A DNA stretch of 21,516 nucleotides from Fragilariopsis cylindrus CCMP1102 (lineage: Eukaryota; Bacillariophyta; Bacillariophyceae; Bacillariales; Bacillariaceae), in NCBI GenBank assembly GCA_900095095.1, contig FMBT01000702.1:1-21516 (forward strand), written 5' to 3'. Positions 1-9,965 of the stretch are shown here, piece after piece; the first letter of the stretch is position 1; each line of letters begins with the position of its first letter. The translations under genes and the position numbers were made by a program. The notes beneath the pieces are model-generated. The model saw only the letters and a list, made by a program, of their open reading frames with translations, was not told the origin of the DNA and did no database searches.

Positions 1-201
1 ATATTTGATATTTAATCGATGACGGAAAAGATGACCGATGCATACTCTTTACTGCACAAAAAGAAGACCACGCTTATGCATAAACTAGACTTAACTTCAC
101 TGCTACACGTACTAATATCTACCTTTGTAAAACAACTTTATGGCTTACTACAATACACTCAGAATATAATATCATTTTTTAGTCAACACCCAATTGCTGT
201 T

Positions 202-297
202 TTAAGCTAATACTTGTACGTCACCCCGTAGCCATGTCTTGAGTTCACCAAAGGCGAAGCGATATGTATTGAAGGGGGACCAATTTTCGATGTAGGA
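202..297 (-). CDS. Possible terminal exon of an unknown leftward gene
   Basis: On the minus strand a 31-codon frame, beginning SYIENWSPFNTYRFAFGELK and ending in TAA, follows a plausible AG acceptor (GATATTAG before position 297). The peptide is rich in aromatic and charged residues, unlike the translated AT-rich surroundings, which is why I list it. About 140 nt upstream on the same strand lies a GTAAGT that could be the matching donor, but I could not find a convincing exon before it. I recognise no domain. It could equally be a chance open frame; no start codon is visible and any upstream exons are not identified. Confidence 0.2.
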   Translation of the reverse strand, partial: SYIENWSPFNTYRFAFGELKTWLRGDVQVLA

Positions 298-1270
298 CTA
301 ATATCGTTATCGCTTATAGTACACTATTATCTCTCTCAGATTTTCGATTTATGTATTTATGAATCATTTTAAATAGCACAGTAAGTAGTGCAGAAGTGAG
401 CAAATGTTGTCTATAGTTGTGAAGCATGCTATGAGTAACTTACAGGTAGGGCGGAAGGAAATAAGAAAGACAAATACTAGTAAACATTTGGGTATGACTT
501 AGTTTTTATATTAATTAATAGTTCCACGCGGAGATTTTTTCATGCTTTCGGACAGTCGGTCCCCCGGGCGGCGCGAAAAATCAAAGAATGATGTCGTTTG
601 AGAGGTGTAACGCACGAAAGTTGTAAGTACTAGTGGAGGAGCTAGCTAGTAGAGTAGCTTTATACTATCAGGGACTACTACTCTACTTCTACTGTAGCTA
701 CGTCGAAGTAGCTAGAGCTGTCGATCAGAAAGATACAAAAGTCACATGACAAGCCTTTTTATTGCCACTACTTTGTCTCGTCAGGTCAATTCAGTTCAAT
801 TTATCTTAGTTCTGAACTAGGCTGCACAACACGGACCATGAAATCGTGGAGAAATTGTTTTTCGGGTCGCTCTCATCGTGGACATGGCAACTGAAAATGT
901 TAGCGATCAAATTTCCGTTTCTTTACGAGAATGATGGTTTAAGATTGTTCGTCGAATGTTCCCGAACGGCAAACGATAGCCGAATAGCAACCGAACTATC
1001 GCTTCCATAAAATTCATTTCAACAGTATTGAAAACAAAGTTTTAATTTGGAAAGCACCTCCTCAGCAGCTCAGCAGCCAACGAACAAATAGTAATAGTAA
1101 TGTCGCCAAATAAAAGTACGTTGTTAATGGAGAGCTCTAGATTAATGAGTGCGTGATCAGGAAAAGTGAATGCGACCTTTCTTACCCTTTCTTTTTCCCT
1201 TTCTTTTTGTCTATTTACGATTACAATTACGTCTACAGATAAAAAGTCCCCTACCAACGATCCTCGTAAG
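298..1270. other. Non-coding stretch upstream of the BRCT gene
   Basis: No gene could be supported here. A GC-rich patch around 558-578 contains GCGCGAAA at 571-578, a match to the E2F consensus (TTTSSCGC read on the other strand). Around 630-720 the sequence is built from repeated CTAGCTAG, GTAG and CTAC words with partial self-complementarity. Near 973-1003 a short dyad places CGATAG and CTATCG about 18 nt apart. Open frames in this stretch are short and of biased composition. Confidence 0.5.
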
Positions 1271-3273
1271 ATGGAGAGGTGTAGAAAGAGAAAGAAATAT
1301 CGAAAGGATATTCAACAAAAAATGCAAGGAGCTTCTCTCAGAAGTAACCCGAAAGAAGGTACACTTTAATAATTCTAATTTTGTGTTTGTAAATATATTC
1401 TGTTTTGTTGTTCCTTAACTTATACCACCGTGTTTCTCTATCTTTTTTCTTTTCAATTGTCATCGAAGAACTCAAGGAACTCATCAACTAAAGGCTGCCA
1501 TTGACATTAAATGGAATGCAGACCTATACTACAAAGGCTCGCATATTACACATGGTTTTGTGTTTTACAAGAAGGAAGTAATCAAAATGAACGAGTCGAT
1601 TGAGCGTTGCGAAGTGGCTATTGAATCCGCAAGAAAAAGAGCTTTGGCACATGCTCAAGAAGAAATCCAGATGAAGGAACGAGGGAATGATTGTGAACTC
1701 TATCCATCTGCATTGGAATGCGTTACTACACATTGCCAGCGAGTAGATAAGCGTTATACGGAAGGGCTAAAAGCTAAGGGAAACGAACTCGCTGTTCCCG
1801 GTGCTCCCGTTCCTGCCCCCATTCCTGATGCCGTCGCTGTTGCCGTCGTGGTAATCGATCTTAGTAATGAACCAGAAGATGATTCTGACAACAACAACAA
1901 CAACAACAACAACAACGAAATACCTCCACGAACTGCAACTACCGATGTGAATGCGCTAATAGCAACATTGAGGAAAGAGATTGAAACACTAAAGATTGCT
2001 GCAACTGCAACAACTACCTCACCAGTAGTACCACCATCAACCGATGTCGCTTCTCCAGCTACAACAACGGTTTCTGCTGCTGCTGCTGCTGCATCCTCAA
2101 CTGCAACAATAGCAACAACCTCACCAGTAGTACCACCATCAACCGATGTCGCTTCTCCAGCTACAACAACGGTTTCTGCTGCTGCTGCTGCTGCTGCTGC
2201 TGGCATCCTCAACTGCAACAATAATGAAATCGGACTCATGTGTTATTGCTGATGATGATGTTGCTGATCATGATGATGATGATTTTGATTGGGGTTCATT
2301 GTCGCGAGCATTTCGAGCATATCAAGCAAACAAGAACAAGAACCCACCTCCTCCTTCCCTACTACCACGTGCTCCTACTTCTTCAACGGATATTACCGCA
2401 ACGAATACTAAGGCATCAAATAGTACTGAGTCCCCAAATTCTGAACTGAAACATCCTCCTGCTCTCAAACAAACATCACCTCCTGCATCGAATAGTACTG
2501 AGTCCCCGAATTCTGAACTGAAACATCCTCCTGCTGTCGAACAAACATCACCTCCTGCATCAACATTAGCACTAATGATTCCAGTTCTAGAGACAACGAA
2601 AATTGCTGCAACTGCAACAACTGCCACACAGGTCGGAGCAATCGAAGCTCCAGTTGTCATTGAAGATCCAGTCGTCATTGAACATCCAGTTGTCGAAGAT
2701 CCAGTCATCGAAGATCAAGCCGTTGAAGGTAAGAATTTGCCTGTACTATCATTATCATTATCATTGTTGTTGTGTTCTTTTTAATATTATTATTATTTCA
2801 AATACTAACATTTTCATTTTTGTTTTTCGTCATTAGTTTCCGGACCCGCACCCGCGGTAGCAGCTTCAACTGCTGCAGGATCAGCAGATGCGGATGTTGG
2901 TGTCGAAAAGGACCAACCTTGGAAGGGCTTTCGTGTAGTCTTCACCGGATCTATAGATAGATTGAATAGATCTAAGGCAAAATGCATAGCGGAACAGCTT
3001 GGAGCAGAATCATTTCCTAGAAGTGTGAGCAAATCCACGGATTTGTTAGTGTCTGGAAAGAATGGTGGTGAGAAAGGGTCACAAGCCGAGGCCAAAGCCC
3101 AAAAGCTTGGTGTTACTATATTGACTTCTAATGACTTCTGTATGCTGCAACTATTAGTAAAACTTGTACGCTTTCTTGGAATGAAAGGGCAAAAACATTT
3201 GAAACTGAATATCCACCGTACAACAGCGACTTTTACAACAACAGGAATGGAAACTAGTTTCTCCAATAAATAA
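1271..3273 (+). CDS. BRCT-domain protein with long repetitive linker; apparent 1-nt frameshift
   Basis: The C-terminal exon (2837-3273) encodes a BRCT domain: GFRVVFTGSIDRLNRSKAKC, then EQLGAE, a KSTDLLVSG strand and a LGVTILTSNDF end, closest in style to the single BRCT of DNA ligases and replication factor C. BRCT domains bind phosphopeptides or DNA ends, so a nuclear DNA-repair or chromatin role is likely but inferred. The intron before it is clear (2729-2836, GTAAGA...CATTAG, phase 1). The large exon ends at 2728 and is coding from about 1477 (KAAIDIKWNADLYYKGSH), followed by a charged helix, poly-Asn, Thr/Pro/Ala-rich linker and two tandem repeats. At about 2202 an extra G in a GCT run moves the frame by one. 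The 5' end is uncertain: ATG 1271 joined by an intron 1359-1476 keeps frame, and an alternative acceptor at 1493 joins the other frame. Confidence 0.6.
2017..2222 (+). repeat. Two tandem 102-bp units in the BRCT gene linker
   Basis: A 102-bp unit (34 codons, starting CCTCACCAGTAGTACC) occurs twice in a row, encoding TSPVVPPSTDVASPATTTVS followed by an alanine run and SSTATI. The second copy has a longer GCT run and one additional G before CATCCTCAACTGC. That G moves the reading frame from the one used upstream to the one used downstream. Confidence 0.85.
2413..2556 (+). repeat. Two tandem 72-bp units in the BRCT gene linker
   Basis: A 72-bp unit (24 codons) occurs twice back to back, encoding SNSTESPNSELKHPPA then a variable LK or VE pair and QTSPPA. 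The copies differ at only a few positions, so the duplication is recent. It lies in the frame that leads into the BRCT exon. Confidence 0.85.
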
Positions 3274-3440
3274 TAGTAAATAATAAATAATAGATAATAA
3301 ATAATTATATCCCAGATTAAGCTATGATATCTTTTGGACAAATCAGAAATACCCAAAGATACCACTTCTTTAAATTCAATTATCATGTGCATAATCTCTA
3401 AATATCCCCCTTGAAACTTTACTATTCTTAGCCAATGCAG

Positions 3441-3448
3441 TGACGTCA
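3441..3448. promoter_or_regulatory. Perfect CRE palindrome TGACGTCA
   Basis: TGACGTCA is the consensus full CRE site bound by bZIP proteins. It lies between the 3' end of the BRCT gene and a leftward coding-like fragment, so its target gene is unclear. An 8-bp match could be chance. Confidence 0.25.
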
Positions 3449-3554
3449 CAAATGATATAACTATCATTATCATTATTATTATCAATATTATTATCAATAT
3501 CATTAACAACAATTAATAATTCGTTGGTTAATAATAGTTTGTTTCTTCCATAAA

Positions 3555-3769
3555 TCACCAAGAGATGTAGTAGTAGCAGGAGTAAAGAAAACTCTTGTTC
3601 CATGAGTAGTGCTCTGAGGGAGAGAGGTCCACTGCATCAGACGACACGCCAAGGGGAATTTCCGGAGCCGTGAGAAGCGACCGAAGGTCCTCTCCTACAA
3701 ACTGTACATCCTTATTTTCCCCAATCGCATTCACGAATTTGACATAATATTGCTCTCGTCGTACTCGTT
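3555..3769 (-). pseudogene. Coding-like leftward fragment, unknown protein
   Basis: On the minus strand a 70-codon frame follows a CGTTAG acceptor and ends in TGA at 3555. Its first 60 residues look like real protein (REQYYVKFVNAIGENKDVQF, then VGEDLRSLLTAPEIPLGVSS) and coincide with a local rise in GC over about 3600-3720. The last 15 residues turn into Tyr/Ser-rich sequence of the AT-rich surroundings, so the true end may have been lost or moved. No start codon or preceding exon is visible and I recognise no family. It could be the last exon of an unmodelled gene or the remnant of one. Confidence 0.3.
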
Positions 3770-4106
3770 CTAACGATTGTTGTTGTGTTGTTGTAAGTTT
3801 TATATTATTATTGTGAATAGGTACATTATTGGAAGGAATGGAATCACATTAATTGGTGACTGGAGTATCAACCCCTTGATGAAAAAGATCTTAGGACGAG
3901 TATCACGAAATATTTGCGAAATATATCGTTATCTTTATGTGGGAGACCCCTCTATATTCATTTCGTTCCAGTAGTCGTCCTGTATTTAGTGGAGACGAAT
4001 AAAGGCAGGAACAAACATTTCATGATGAGATTCGTTTGCCAATTATGACGTGTAAAAACATGCAAGCGATATAATAAGTCGTGTAGCTGTAACAAGCGTC
4101 TTTTTT

Positions 4107-4127
4107 CAATCAATCAATCAATCAATC
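4107..4127. repeat. CAAT microsatellite
   Basis: Five tandem copies of CAAT lie just before the first 113-bp direct repeat. Confidence 0.8.
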
Positions 4128-4131
4128 CTCA

Positions 4132-4244
4132 GCACGACGAGTATAACCAACATTTCTGCTACTTATACCACCGATATATGGTATGGTCATAATCTAACAT
4201 GTACAATTCAGAGAGGTGCATGACTTTGATATCTCTTCATAGGA
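4132..4244 (+). repeat. 113-bp direct repeat, copy 1
   Basis: This starts GCACGACGAGTATAACC and ends CTTCATAGGA. It matches 4819-4931 with one mismatch (A at 4229, G at 4916), and weaker similarity extends about 7 bp to the left (ATCCT shared). The unit contains an internal dyad, ATACCA and TGGTAT, around 4157-4176. Its ends are not the TG...CA of classical LTRs. Confidence 0.9.
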
Positions 4245-4818
4245 GTTGATTGATTCGAAATAGAAAAAACACGCAAAGAAAAACGGAAAACATTTATATT
4301 CGCACTTACATGATCAATTTATGCGTTATATATATCCTGTCCTCACATCTATCACTTGCTGTAATTGGTGGTTTAAGATATAGCTCTTGAAAAGAAGAAT
4401 CTATAAGAGATAATAAAGAGTACAATAAGAATGACGAGGTATGTTAGTGGGGTTCGAGACTTGAAGAGATATTGTGGAAGAGCAAATGCGATCAATCCAT
4501 CATACGGTAATTCCAATAAAACTGAATCCACACGGTTTATTACGGGGTCTAATCCGTTCAGACTGGTGCCAGTATACTTGTAATCAATTAGATTCTCAGG
4601 GGGGAATTAAAGTTCGTGTAACGCGTAGTGAGCAACCTACCATAATTATTAGTATTCCGTCCGCTTACTATTAGGTAAGTCTTACGTCGAGGTGATTTAC
4701 CTTGGTCAAGAATCATGCTAACCTGTAGAAGAAAAAGGACAAACGATAATATGTGAGATTTCACTTTTGATACAAAGATAATGTACAAGTCTCAGAATTA
4801 ATCAATATAATATCCTTG

Positions 4819-4931
4819 GCACGACGAGTATAACCAACATTTCTGCTACTTATACCACCGATATATGGTATGGTCATAATCTAACATGTACAATTCAGAG
4901 AGGTGCATGACTTTGGTATCTCTTCATAGGA
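4819..4931 (+). repeat. 113-bp direct repeat, copy 2
   Basis: This is the second copy of the unit at 4132-4244, in the same orientation and 687 bp downstream, leaving 574 bp between copies. I see no target-site duplication at the outer edges. Confidence 0.9.
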
Positions 4932-5144
4932 TTTTTGGCCAATTTTTCAATTTGATTTTTACGCTACGCTACGTACGTACGCGGAAGTGGCATGTAATGT
5001 AAACAAGACGATCTCAAGAATGTGACTTACCATCAGTTTTTGTATTTTCCATTTGAGATAGACAAACAGAGATATTGAAATGATCGTGATTGTAGGCGGT
5101 AATGGGCGTATATGTCGTCAACGATGATATCAATCTTGTTATAT

Positions 5145-6676
5145 TTATTTTGGATCATTCTGTTGTTGCTGTTTTTGATGCTGAAGTTGTTGTAAGAAAT
5201 GAAAATAACACCACATTGGTGATTCAAAATTCATATCGTACCAATAATTGATTCCAATTGTTTCACATGTTTGTGTAACACGATGAAACCATAGTGATGG
5301 TAAATATAATAATTCACCAGCTTTTACCTTCACTGTTATTGGATGTGCATATTTCGATAATGGGAATTCTTCTACTTCTTCTTCATCATCATCATCATCG
5401 CACTTCTTCTTGTCCTTTCCAAAAAGATCAGTTGCGATCCAATGAACTTTCGAATACTTCTTCTTATTCGATTCATTTTCGTCGCTTGCAACAGCATCAT
5501 CTTCTCGGTCTAGTTCGACAGTCCATCGTCGTCTTGGCGTTCCGTCGTCGCTATCATCATCATCATCATCATCATCATGATTGTGTTGGAATTTACCACT
5601 AATTACTTCCTTTTCATATAAGAATGGTACATCCGATGGTGGACATAAATGAAAGACTTTTTCACCACTGAGTACATAAAATAAATTTTCATAATGATCC
5701 TTATGCATCGATGAAACAACACGTTCATCACCCATCCATAAATTAACAGCATCCGGTCCACCAGTTGTTACAGCATTATTACTAGTTTGTTTTTGTTCTT
5801 CTTCTTGTCCACCAAAAAATGCTTCTTCCGCCCAAGGAAATGATCGTGGAAACAAATAATCATTTTCGGAGGATTTCAATGATGATGATTTCTTCCACAC
5901 TTTTGAGTTCCATAACGGTGATAATTCTTCTCTTAAACAATCATTCTGTCGTGAATAATACAAAACACAATCCTCTAAAACCTGATGATGATCATCATCA
6001 TCATCAATAGTTGTTTGCTGCAATGAATTATTTATTTCCAAAAAGATTCGATCGGAAATATCGACACCCTTCTTCTTCTTCTGCTGTTGTTGTGTTGTTG
6101 TTTGTCTCTTCCTTGTCTCAAATGATGACGAAATGCTGCCAAAGTCATTTCTCGTTCCAGAGGTTTTACAAAAACCTTCTTTTCTTCTTCCTTTATCACG
6201 TTACTTTCACATGGATTATCATGATCATCATCGTCGTCTTTGCCAACATTAGCATTAACGCAGACCTTCCTCAAACAATCGCCATGTCCATCGGGTGTTA
6301 CATCAACATGCAATAGTGGTAGTTGTAATGACGACGATGATGCTTTATCATCATCATCATCATCGCTGCTGCTAGTAGTAGTAGTGTCGGGAAATCGTTC
6401 GACTAAGTCATCTAAGGTTAAAATCAACGGAACGAGGACGTCATTATCATCAGTTTCTGGAATAACTATTATACTATTACGTATAATACATGGTCGACTC
6501 ACTGAAACATGATTCCGTAAGAAATCGAATGCGGATGGTGGTTCATCATATATGGGTATGTTGGATGGACACCATAAATATTGTACATCTTCCTGAAATG
6601 ATTCCAGTTGCTCACGAGATGCTACCAAACAACTGTCATCGTTATCATCGCCATCTTGCTTTGGAGTAAGAGCCAT
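5145..6676 (-). CDS. JMJD7: JMJD7-type JmjC lysyl hydroxylase/peptidase
   Basis: The product (493 aa if spliced) belongs to the JMJD7 group of Fe(II)/2-oxoglutarate dioxygenases. Known members hydroxylate a lysine in DRG GTPases, and a peptidase activity has also been reported. The JmjC core is clear: the HxD pair in SSMHKDHYENLFYVLSGEK (His308, Asp310) and the distal His448 in LYLPSLWFHRV, followed by INYWYDMNFE. The N-terminal part carries PPSAFDFLRNHV and RPCIIRNSI, typical of the family. Exon 1 is 6068-6676 (ATG at 6676) and exon 2 is 5145-6017. A 50-nt intron 6018-6067 (GTGTCG...TTGCAG, phase 0) joins the two frames exactly; a frameshift is the alternative. The protein is longer than animal JMJD7 (about 316 aa) because of Asp/Ser/Glu-rich insertions encoded by GAT/TCA repeats. 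It stands alone, with no co-oriented partner close by. Confidence 0.88.
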
Positions 6677-7743
6677 TTACGGTACATAATTTTTCTCTGA
6701 ATGAATGAGTAGAAGATTATGAACAATACGGTCTAGGCTATGTGTGGTGGTGTGTTTGTTGACTTGTTACTTCGTTACTACATCGGCGGATTTCGTATTT
6801 CATATCTTTTATCATTTTTTTCTATTTTCGGTACAAGAATGTAGAACTTAACTAAACTCGTGGTGATGTGAGTGTGTGGCGCGGACGGAGGACGAGCGGT
6901 GATTTGAGCAAAACATATCAGATGATGATAAATAATAATGTAGAACTTTTTACTGGTGGTTGTAAAAGTCATCAAATTATACAGTCTCTAATATTCTAAC
7001 AGGAACATTATCTGTCCCTATAAAGCATATCATTTGTCTTCTTCTGCTTTTCACTATACGAGAATGACAATGTATATAATTAATAATAGTGACAATTTTA
7101 ATCTTCTTTGATTGATTTTGATTGATTATTGATTGATTGACCCTCTCAGATGAGCCTGCTGATGGTGTGACATTTATTTGTTCCAGAAATTGGATACATA
7201 TCCTAACCTTATTGAAATGCACCAATAATAATAGATCACAATATAGTGATTTGTTGACAGATAATAGGCTACACACAGTAAATTATTGTGACCTAAACAA
7301 GCATAGAAATCAAGAAAAGATGAGGTGCAATGCCAGTAATATCCTATCAGAGTGACAGGGAATATAATACTATGTCATACTATCCAGTCCATATGATACA
7401 CAACATACTTCCCCATCATACTGACTTTTGTTACATAGCATAGATTCAAATACAGTACATTCCACAAATATACAGTGTCGAAAGAAATGAAAAAAGGTTA
7501 AACCAACCAGCAAGTACCGTACGATAGTATTAGGAATATTAGAATCTGGCTTATATCCTCACTATCTGGAATCATCATATCTTGTAGATGGTAGTATAGT
7601 GTTATACCTGATGTATTTTGATTCTATTAGTGAGATATATAAGTCTGTAATTGAATTTATTGTTTTTGTTTATTGTTTCACTTCTATACTATTATTATTC
7701 ACTACTTATTGTTACTTCTTTTCTATTTATTAATTCATTTATT
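6677..7743. other. Intergenic stretch upstream of JMJD7
   Basis: This lies between the JMJD7 start and the SGNH hydrolase stop, both leftward. It includes the JMJD7 promoter region and the 3' flank of the hydrolase. GATT-type repeats occur at about 7109-7140. Short open frames on both strands (about 6977-7355) overlap each other and have no convincing composition. I see no RNA gene. Confidence 0.5.
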
Positions 7744-8799
7744 TCAACAAAGATTTAGAATATTAGCTATAATAGGTGATAGTGATACACCAATTGTTTT
7801 ATACCCTTCAGGTGAAAGATGTAATCCATCTGGTGCCCATACACCACTATCACGATCAAATTCTTTAATTGGAAATGGAACGTACGTTACTATCGTCGAA
7901 CAAGAAGAAGAAGAAGCAGTCGAAGAACTACTACCACCAACATCATTATCACAACAACACCACGATTGTAATTTTTCATTCACTTCATTTGCGATATTTC
8001 CAACTTTATTTGAATCTTGTATTTGCCATCCACTTGGTGGTATCCCTAATGCAATAGTTTTACATCCATACGAATGTGCAATTTCATGTATACCTTGGAT
8101 GTTACTGAATATAATTGAGGAATCATCTTCATAGGCAAGATCATTAGTTCCTGCTAATATTAGAATAAGATCAAGTGGTGGTGGTGGTGGTTCGTCTTCC
8201 CCCCCTTTTACTATTAGGTTGCTAATAATCGTTGCTAATCCCCCATCGTCACGTAATGTTGATGCTTGCCATCCTGGAAAACCTTTCCAACGAACAACAA
8301 CAGAAGTATATTCAGGAAGATGGCAGGCGTTGTTATCGTTATCGTTGCTTTCGTTATTTTCAATGTTAGCAGCATCAGCATCAGCATCAGCAATGTTTGT
8401 GTTTGTACTACTTGTACTACGTGTACGTAATGCTTCCTCCAGGTATGTCGCATATGGAAATAATTCACGTTCGTAGGGTGGTGATGTTCCTGCTGTTAAA
8501 CTATCACCAAAACAGAATACTTTTTTAATAATTGTATTCTTGTTCTTGTTGATGGCCATCATAGCAGCAGTAGCGGTAGAAAAATATCTTGTTGCGACGA
8601 CGACGACTGCGAAAAGGAACTTCGTAGTTACGATGATGATCCTACCATTGGTCTTGATGATTCTATTCGACGCTTTTGTTTTTGCTGATGCTGATGCCAA
8701 TGCTGATACCGATACCGATGCTGATGCTGATGCTGATGCTGATGCTGATGCCGATATTCTATTTACTGACGAAGCTGCTGATACTAATAAGATCCTCAT
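7744..8799 (-). CDS. SGNH/GDSL-family hydrolase
   Basis: This 351-aa protein has the SGNH hydrolase blocks in order: block I VFCFGDSLTAG with nucleophile Ser100, block II glycine in GFPGWQAS (about Gly174-176), block III LAGTND with Asn219, and block V DGLHLSPEGY with the catalytic Asp324/His327 pair. It is probably an esterase or lipase-like enzyme acting on an acyl ester or acetylated glycan; the substrate cannot be read from the sequence. The catalytic domain begins near residue 92. The first 80 residues contain an Ala-Ser dipeptide run and a hydrophobic stretch (KFLFAVVVVATRYF, 60-73) that could be an N-terminal membrane anchor or part of a targeting peptide. Met80/Met81 is an alternative start giving just the domain. 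Low-complexity Asn/Asp, Pro and Ser/Cys inserts separate the blocks. It is uninterrupted and intron-free. Confidence 0.85.
   Translation of the reverse strand: MRILLVSAASSVNRISASASASASASASVSVSALASASAKTKASNRIIKTNGRIIIVTTKFLFAVVVVATRYFSTATAAMMAINKNKNTIIKKVFCFGDSLTAGTSPPYERELFPYATYLEEALRTRSTSSTNTNIADADADAANIENNESNDNDNNACHLPEYTSVVVRWKGFPGWQASTLRDDGGLATIISNLIVKGGEDEPPPPPLDLILILAGTNDLAYEDDSSIIFSNIQGIHEIAHSYGCKTIALGIPPSGWQIQDSNKVGNIANEVNEKLQSWCCCDNDVGGSSSSTASSSSCSTIVTYVPFPIKEFDRDSGVWAPDGLHLSPEGYKTIGVSLSPIIANILNLC
8717..8752. repeat. Hexanucleotide GATGCT repeat (six units)
   Basis: Six tandem GATGCT-type units lie within the hydrolase gene and encode the alternating Ala-Ser run (residues 17-28) on the minus strand. 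A related repeat at about 8365-8390 encodes the Ala-Asp run near residues 137-143. Confidence 0.85.
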
Positions 8800-9311
8800 T
8801 CCTCTCTATTATTTCATATGGTAGTCTATCGGCTATTACTGTAGATTTCTGCAATCAATTAATAATAAACTTCATGATACCGATACCGCTGATGTTGTTC
8901 TTCTTCTTGATTCTGTACTTGATCTTGATCTTGATCTTTATTCTTTATTTTCTAATTATTATTTGTACGTATCATTATATCAAATAACAGCCCAGTCCCA
9001 ATAATACTATATTAGTGACTCAACATCCAACTTCTTTGATAAGTCGTGGGCTCGGCAGGCTCTGTTAGTTTGACGAAAGAATGAAAAGCAGATTTCTTTC
9101 GCTATGCCGACACATGAACCACGGTAAGTTAAATAAAAAAATTAGTGCTAAATTCTAAATACACAACAGCGTACAAACAAAGCAATAATAAGCACAGAAG
9201 TCTACTTAATAGATGTACCTTGTACTAACAAATAAAATCATCTGAATCTATAGACATTCGTCACCATACTGTATCACACCATACCAATCGAAAGATAATA
9301 CATATCTGAAG
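8800..9311. promoter_or_regulatory. Divergent intergenic region between hydrolase and desaturase
   Basis: These 512 bp separate two divergently transcribed genes and must hold both promoters. A TTGATC-type repeat lies at about 8918-8938. On the plus strand, ATG 9081 opens a short frame that runs to a strong donor (ACG|GTAAGT at 9123/9124), and CTATAG at about 9253 could be the acceptor, which would give a 5'-leader intron for the desaturase. I see no TATA box placed to decide a start. Confidence 0.35.
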
Positions 9312-9928
9312 ATGTGCAATCCCGTTATTGCAAACAAGCTCAAGGTAGAAGACAATAGCAAAAGCAATAACAATAACAATGATCGTCACAAGAATTCCAA
9401 ACTCCAAACAACAACAACAACTAAGTCCAAGATTGATCTTCCATGGTACAACCGGCATGGTGAAATCTTCAGCTGGCGCAACATACCCGCAGTACTCACA
9501 GCGTCTATTATGTTCATGGCAATTCCGAATCTATGTCTGGTCATCTATATGGGAGCAACACGTTGGGATGCGTTACGGATGTTTACCGTCTGGTTTTTCA
9601 CCGCGTCTCCCGCGTTAGTGGCCAATCACCGATTTTTTGCTCACAATGCCTTCAAGTGTCGCGTGTCACTCGAGTCGGTGTGGCTATCGTTGCGTGTTTA
9701 GGATTGCAATACGGTCCCTGTTGGTGGTCATCGAAACACCGTCGGCATCACAAGCATTGTGATGTCGACGACGATCCCCATTCTTGGATGCGTACCAGTA
9801 TCTGGTATGCGTGGTTAGGCTGGCCCATGGCGTATAAAGAACAATGCATTGACACAGAATATGTCCATCCGTCGATGTTTGTCGACGCTTTCACTACTAC
9901 TAGTAGTAGTAATAATGAAAAAGATGAT

Positions 9929-9965
<37 letters not shown>

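Larger units (their letters stand above)
3274..5144. other. Gene-poor stretch with direct repeats
   Basis: This 1.87-kb stretch has no complete gene that I can support. It holds AT-rich microsatellite sequence (3268-3310, 3470-3530), a perfect CRE palindrome at 3441-3448, a leftward coding-like fragment (3555-3769), a CAAT repeat (4107-4127) and the two 113-bp direct repeats. Two short rightward open frames (about 3819-3974 and 4474-4674) have protein-like composition, but I match neither to a family. Confidence 0.5.

Noticed and set aside
4449-4462. GGGGTTCGAGAC resembling a tRNA T-arm
   Set aside because: The flanking bases do not pair into a 5-bp T stem and no anticodon or acceptor stem could be drawn.
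4474-4674. Similarity of the short frame to the start of ribosomal protein S3
   Set aside because: Only a loose NP-x-G-x-R-G-x-x-R pattern; too weak to call.
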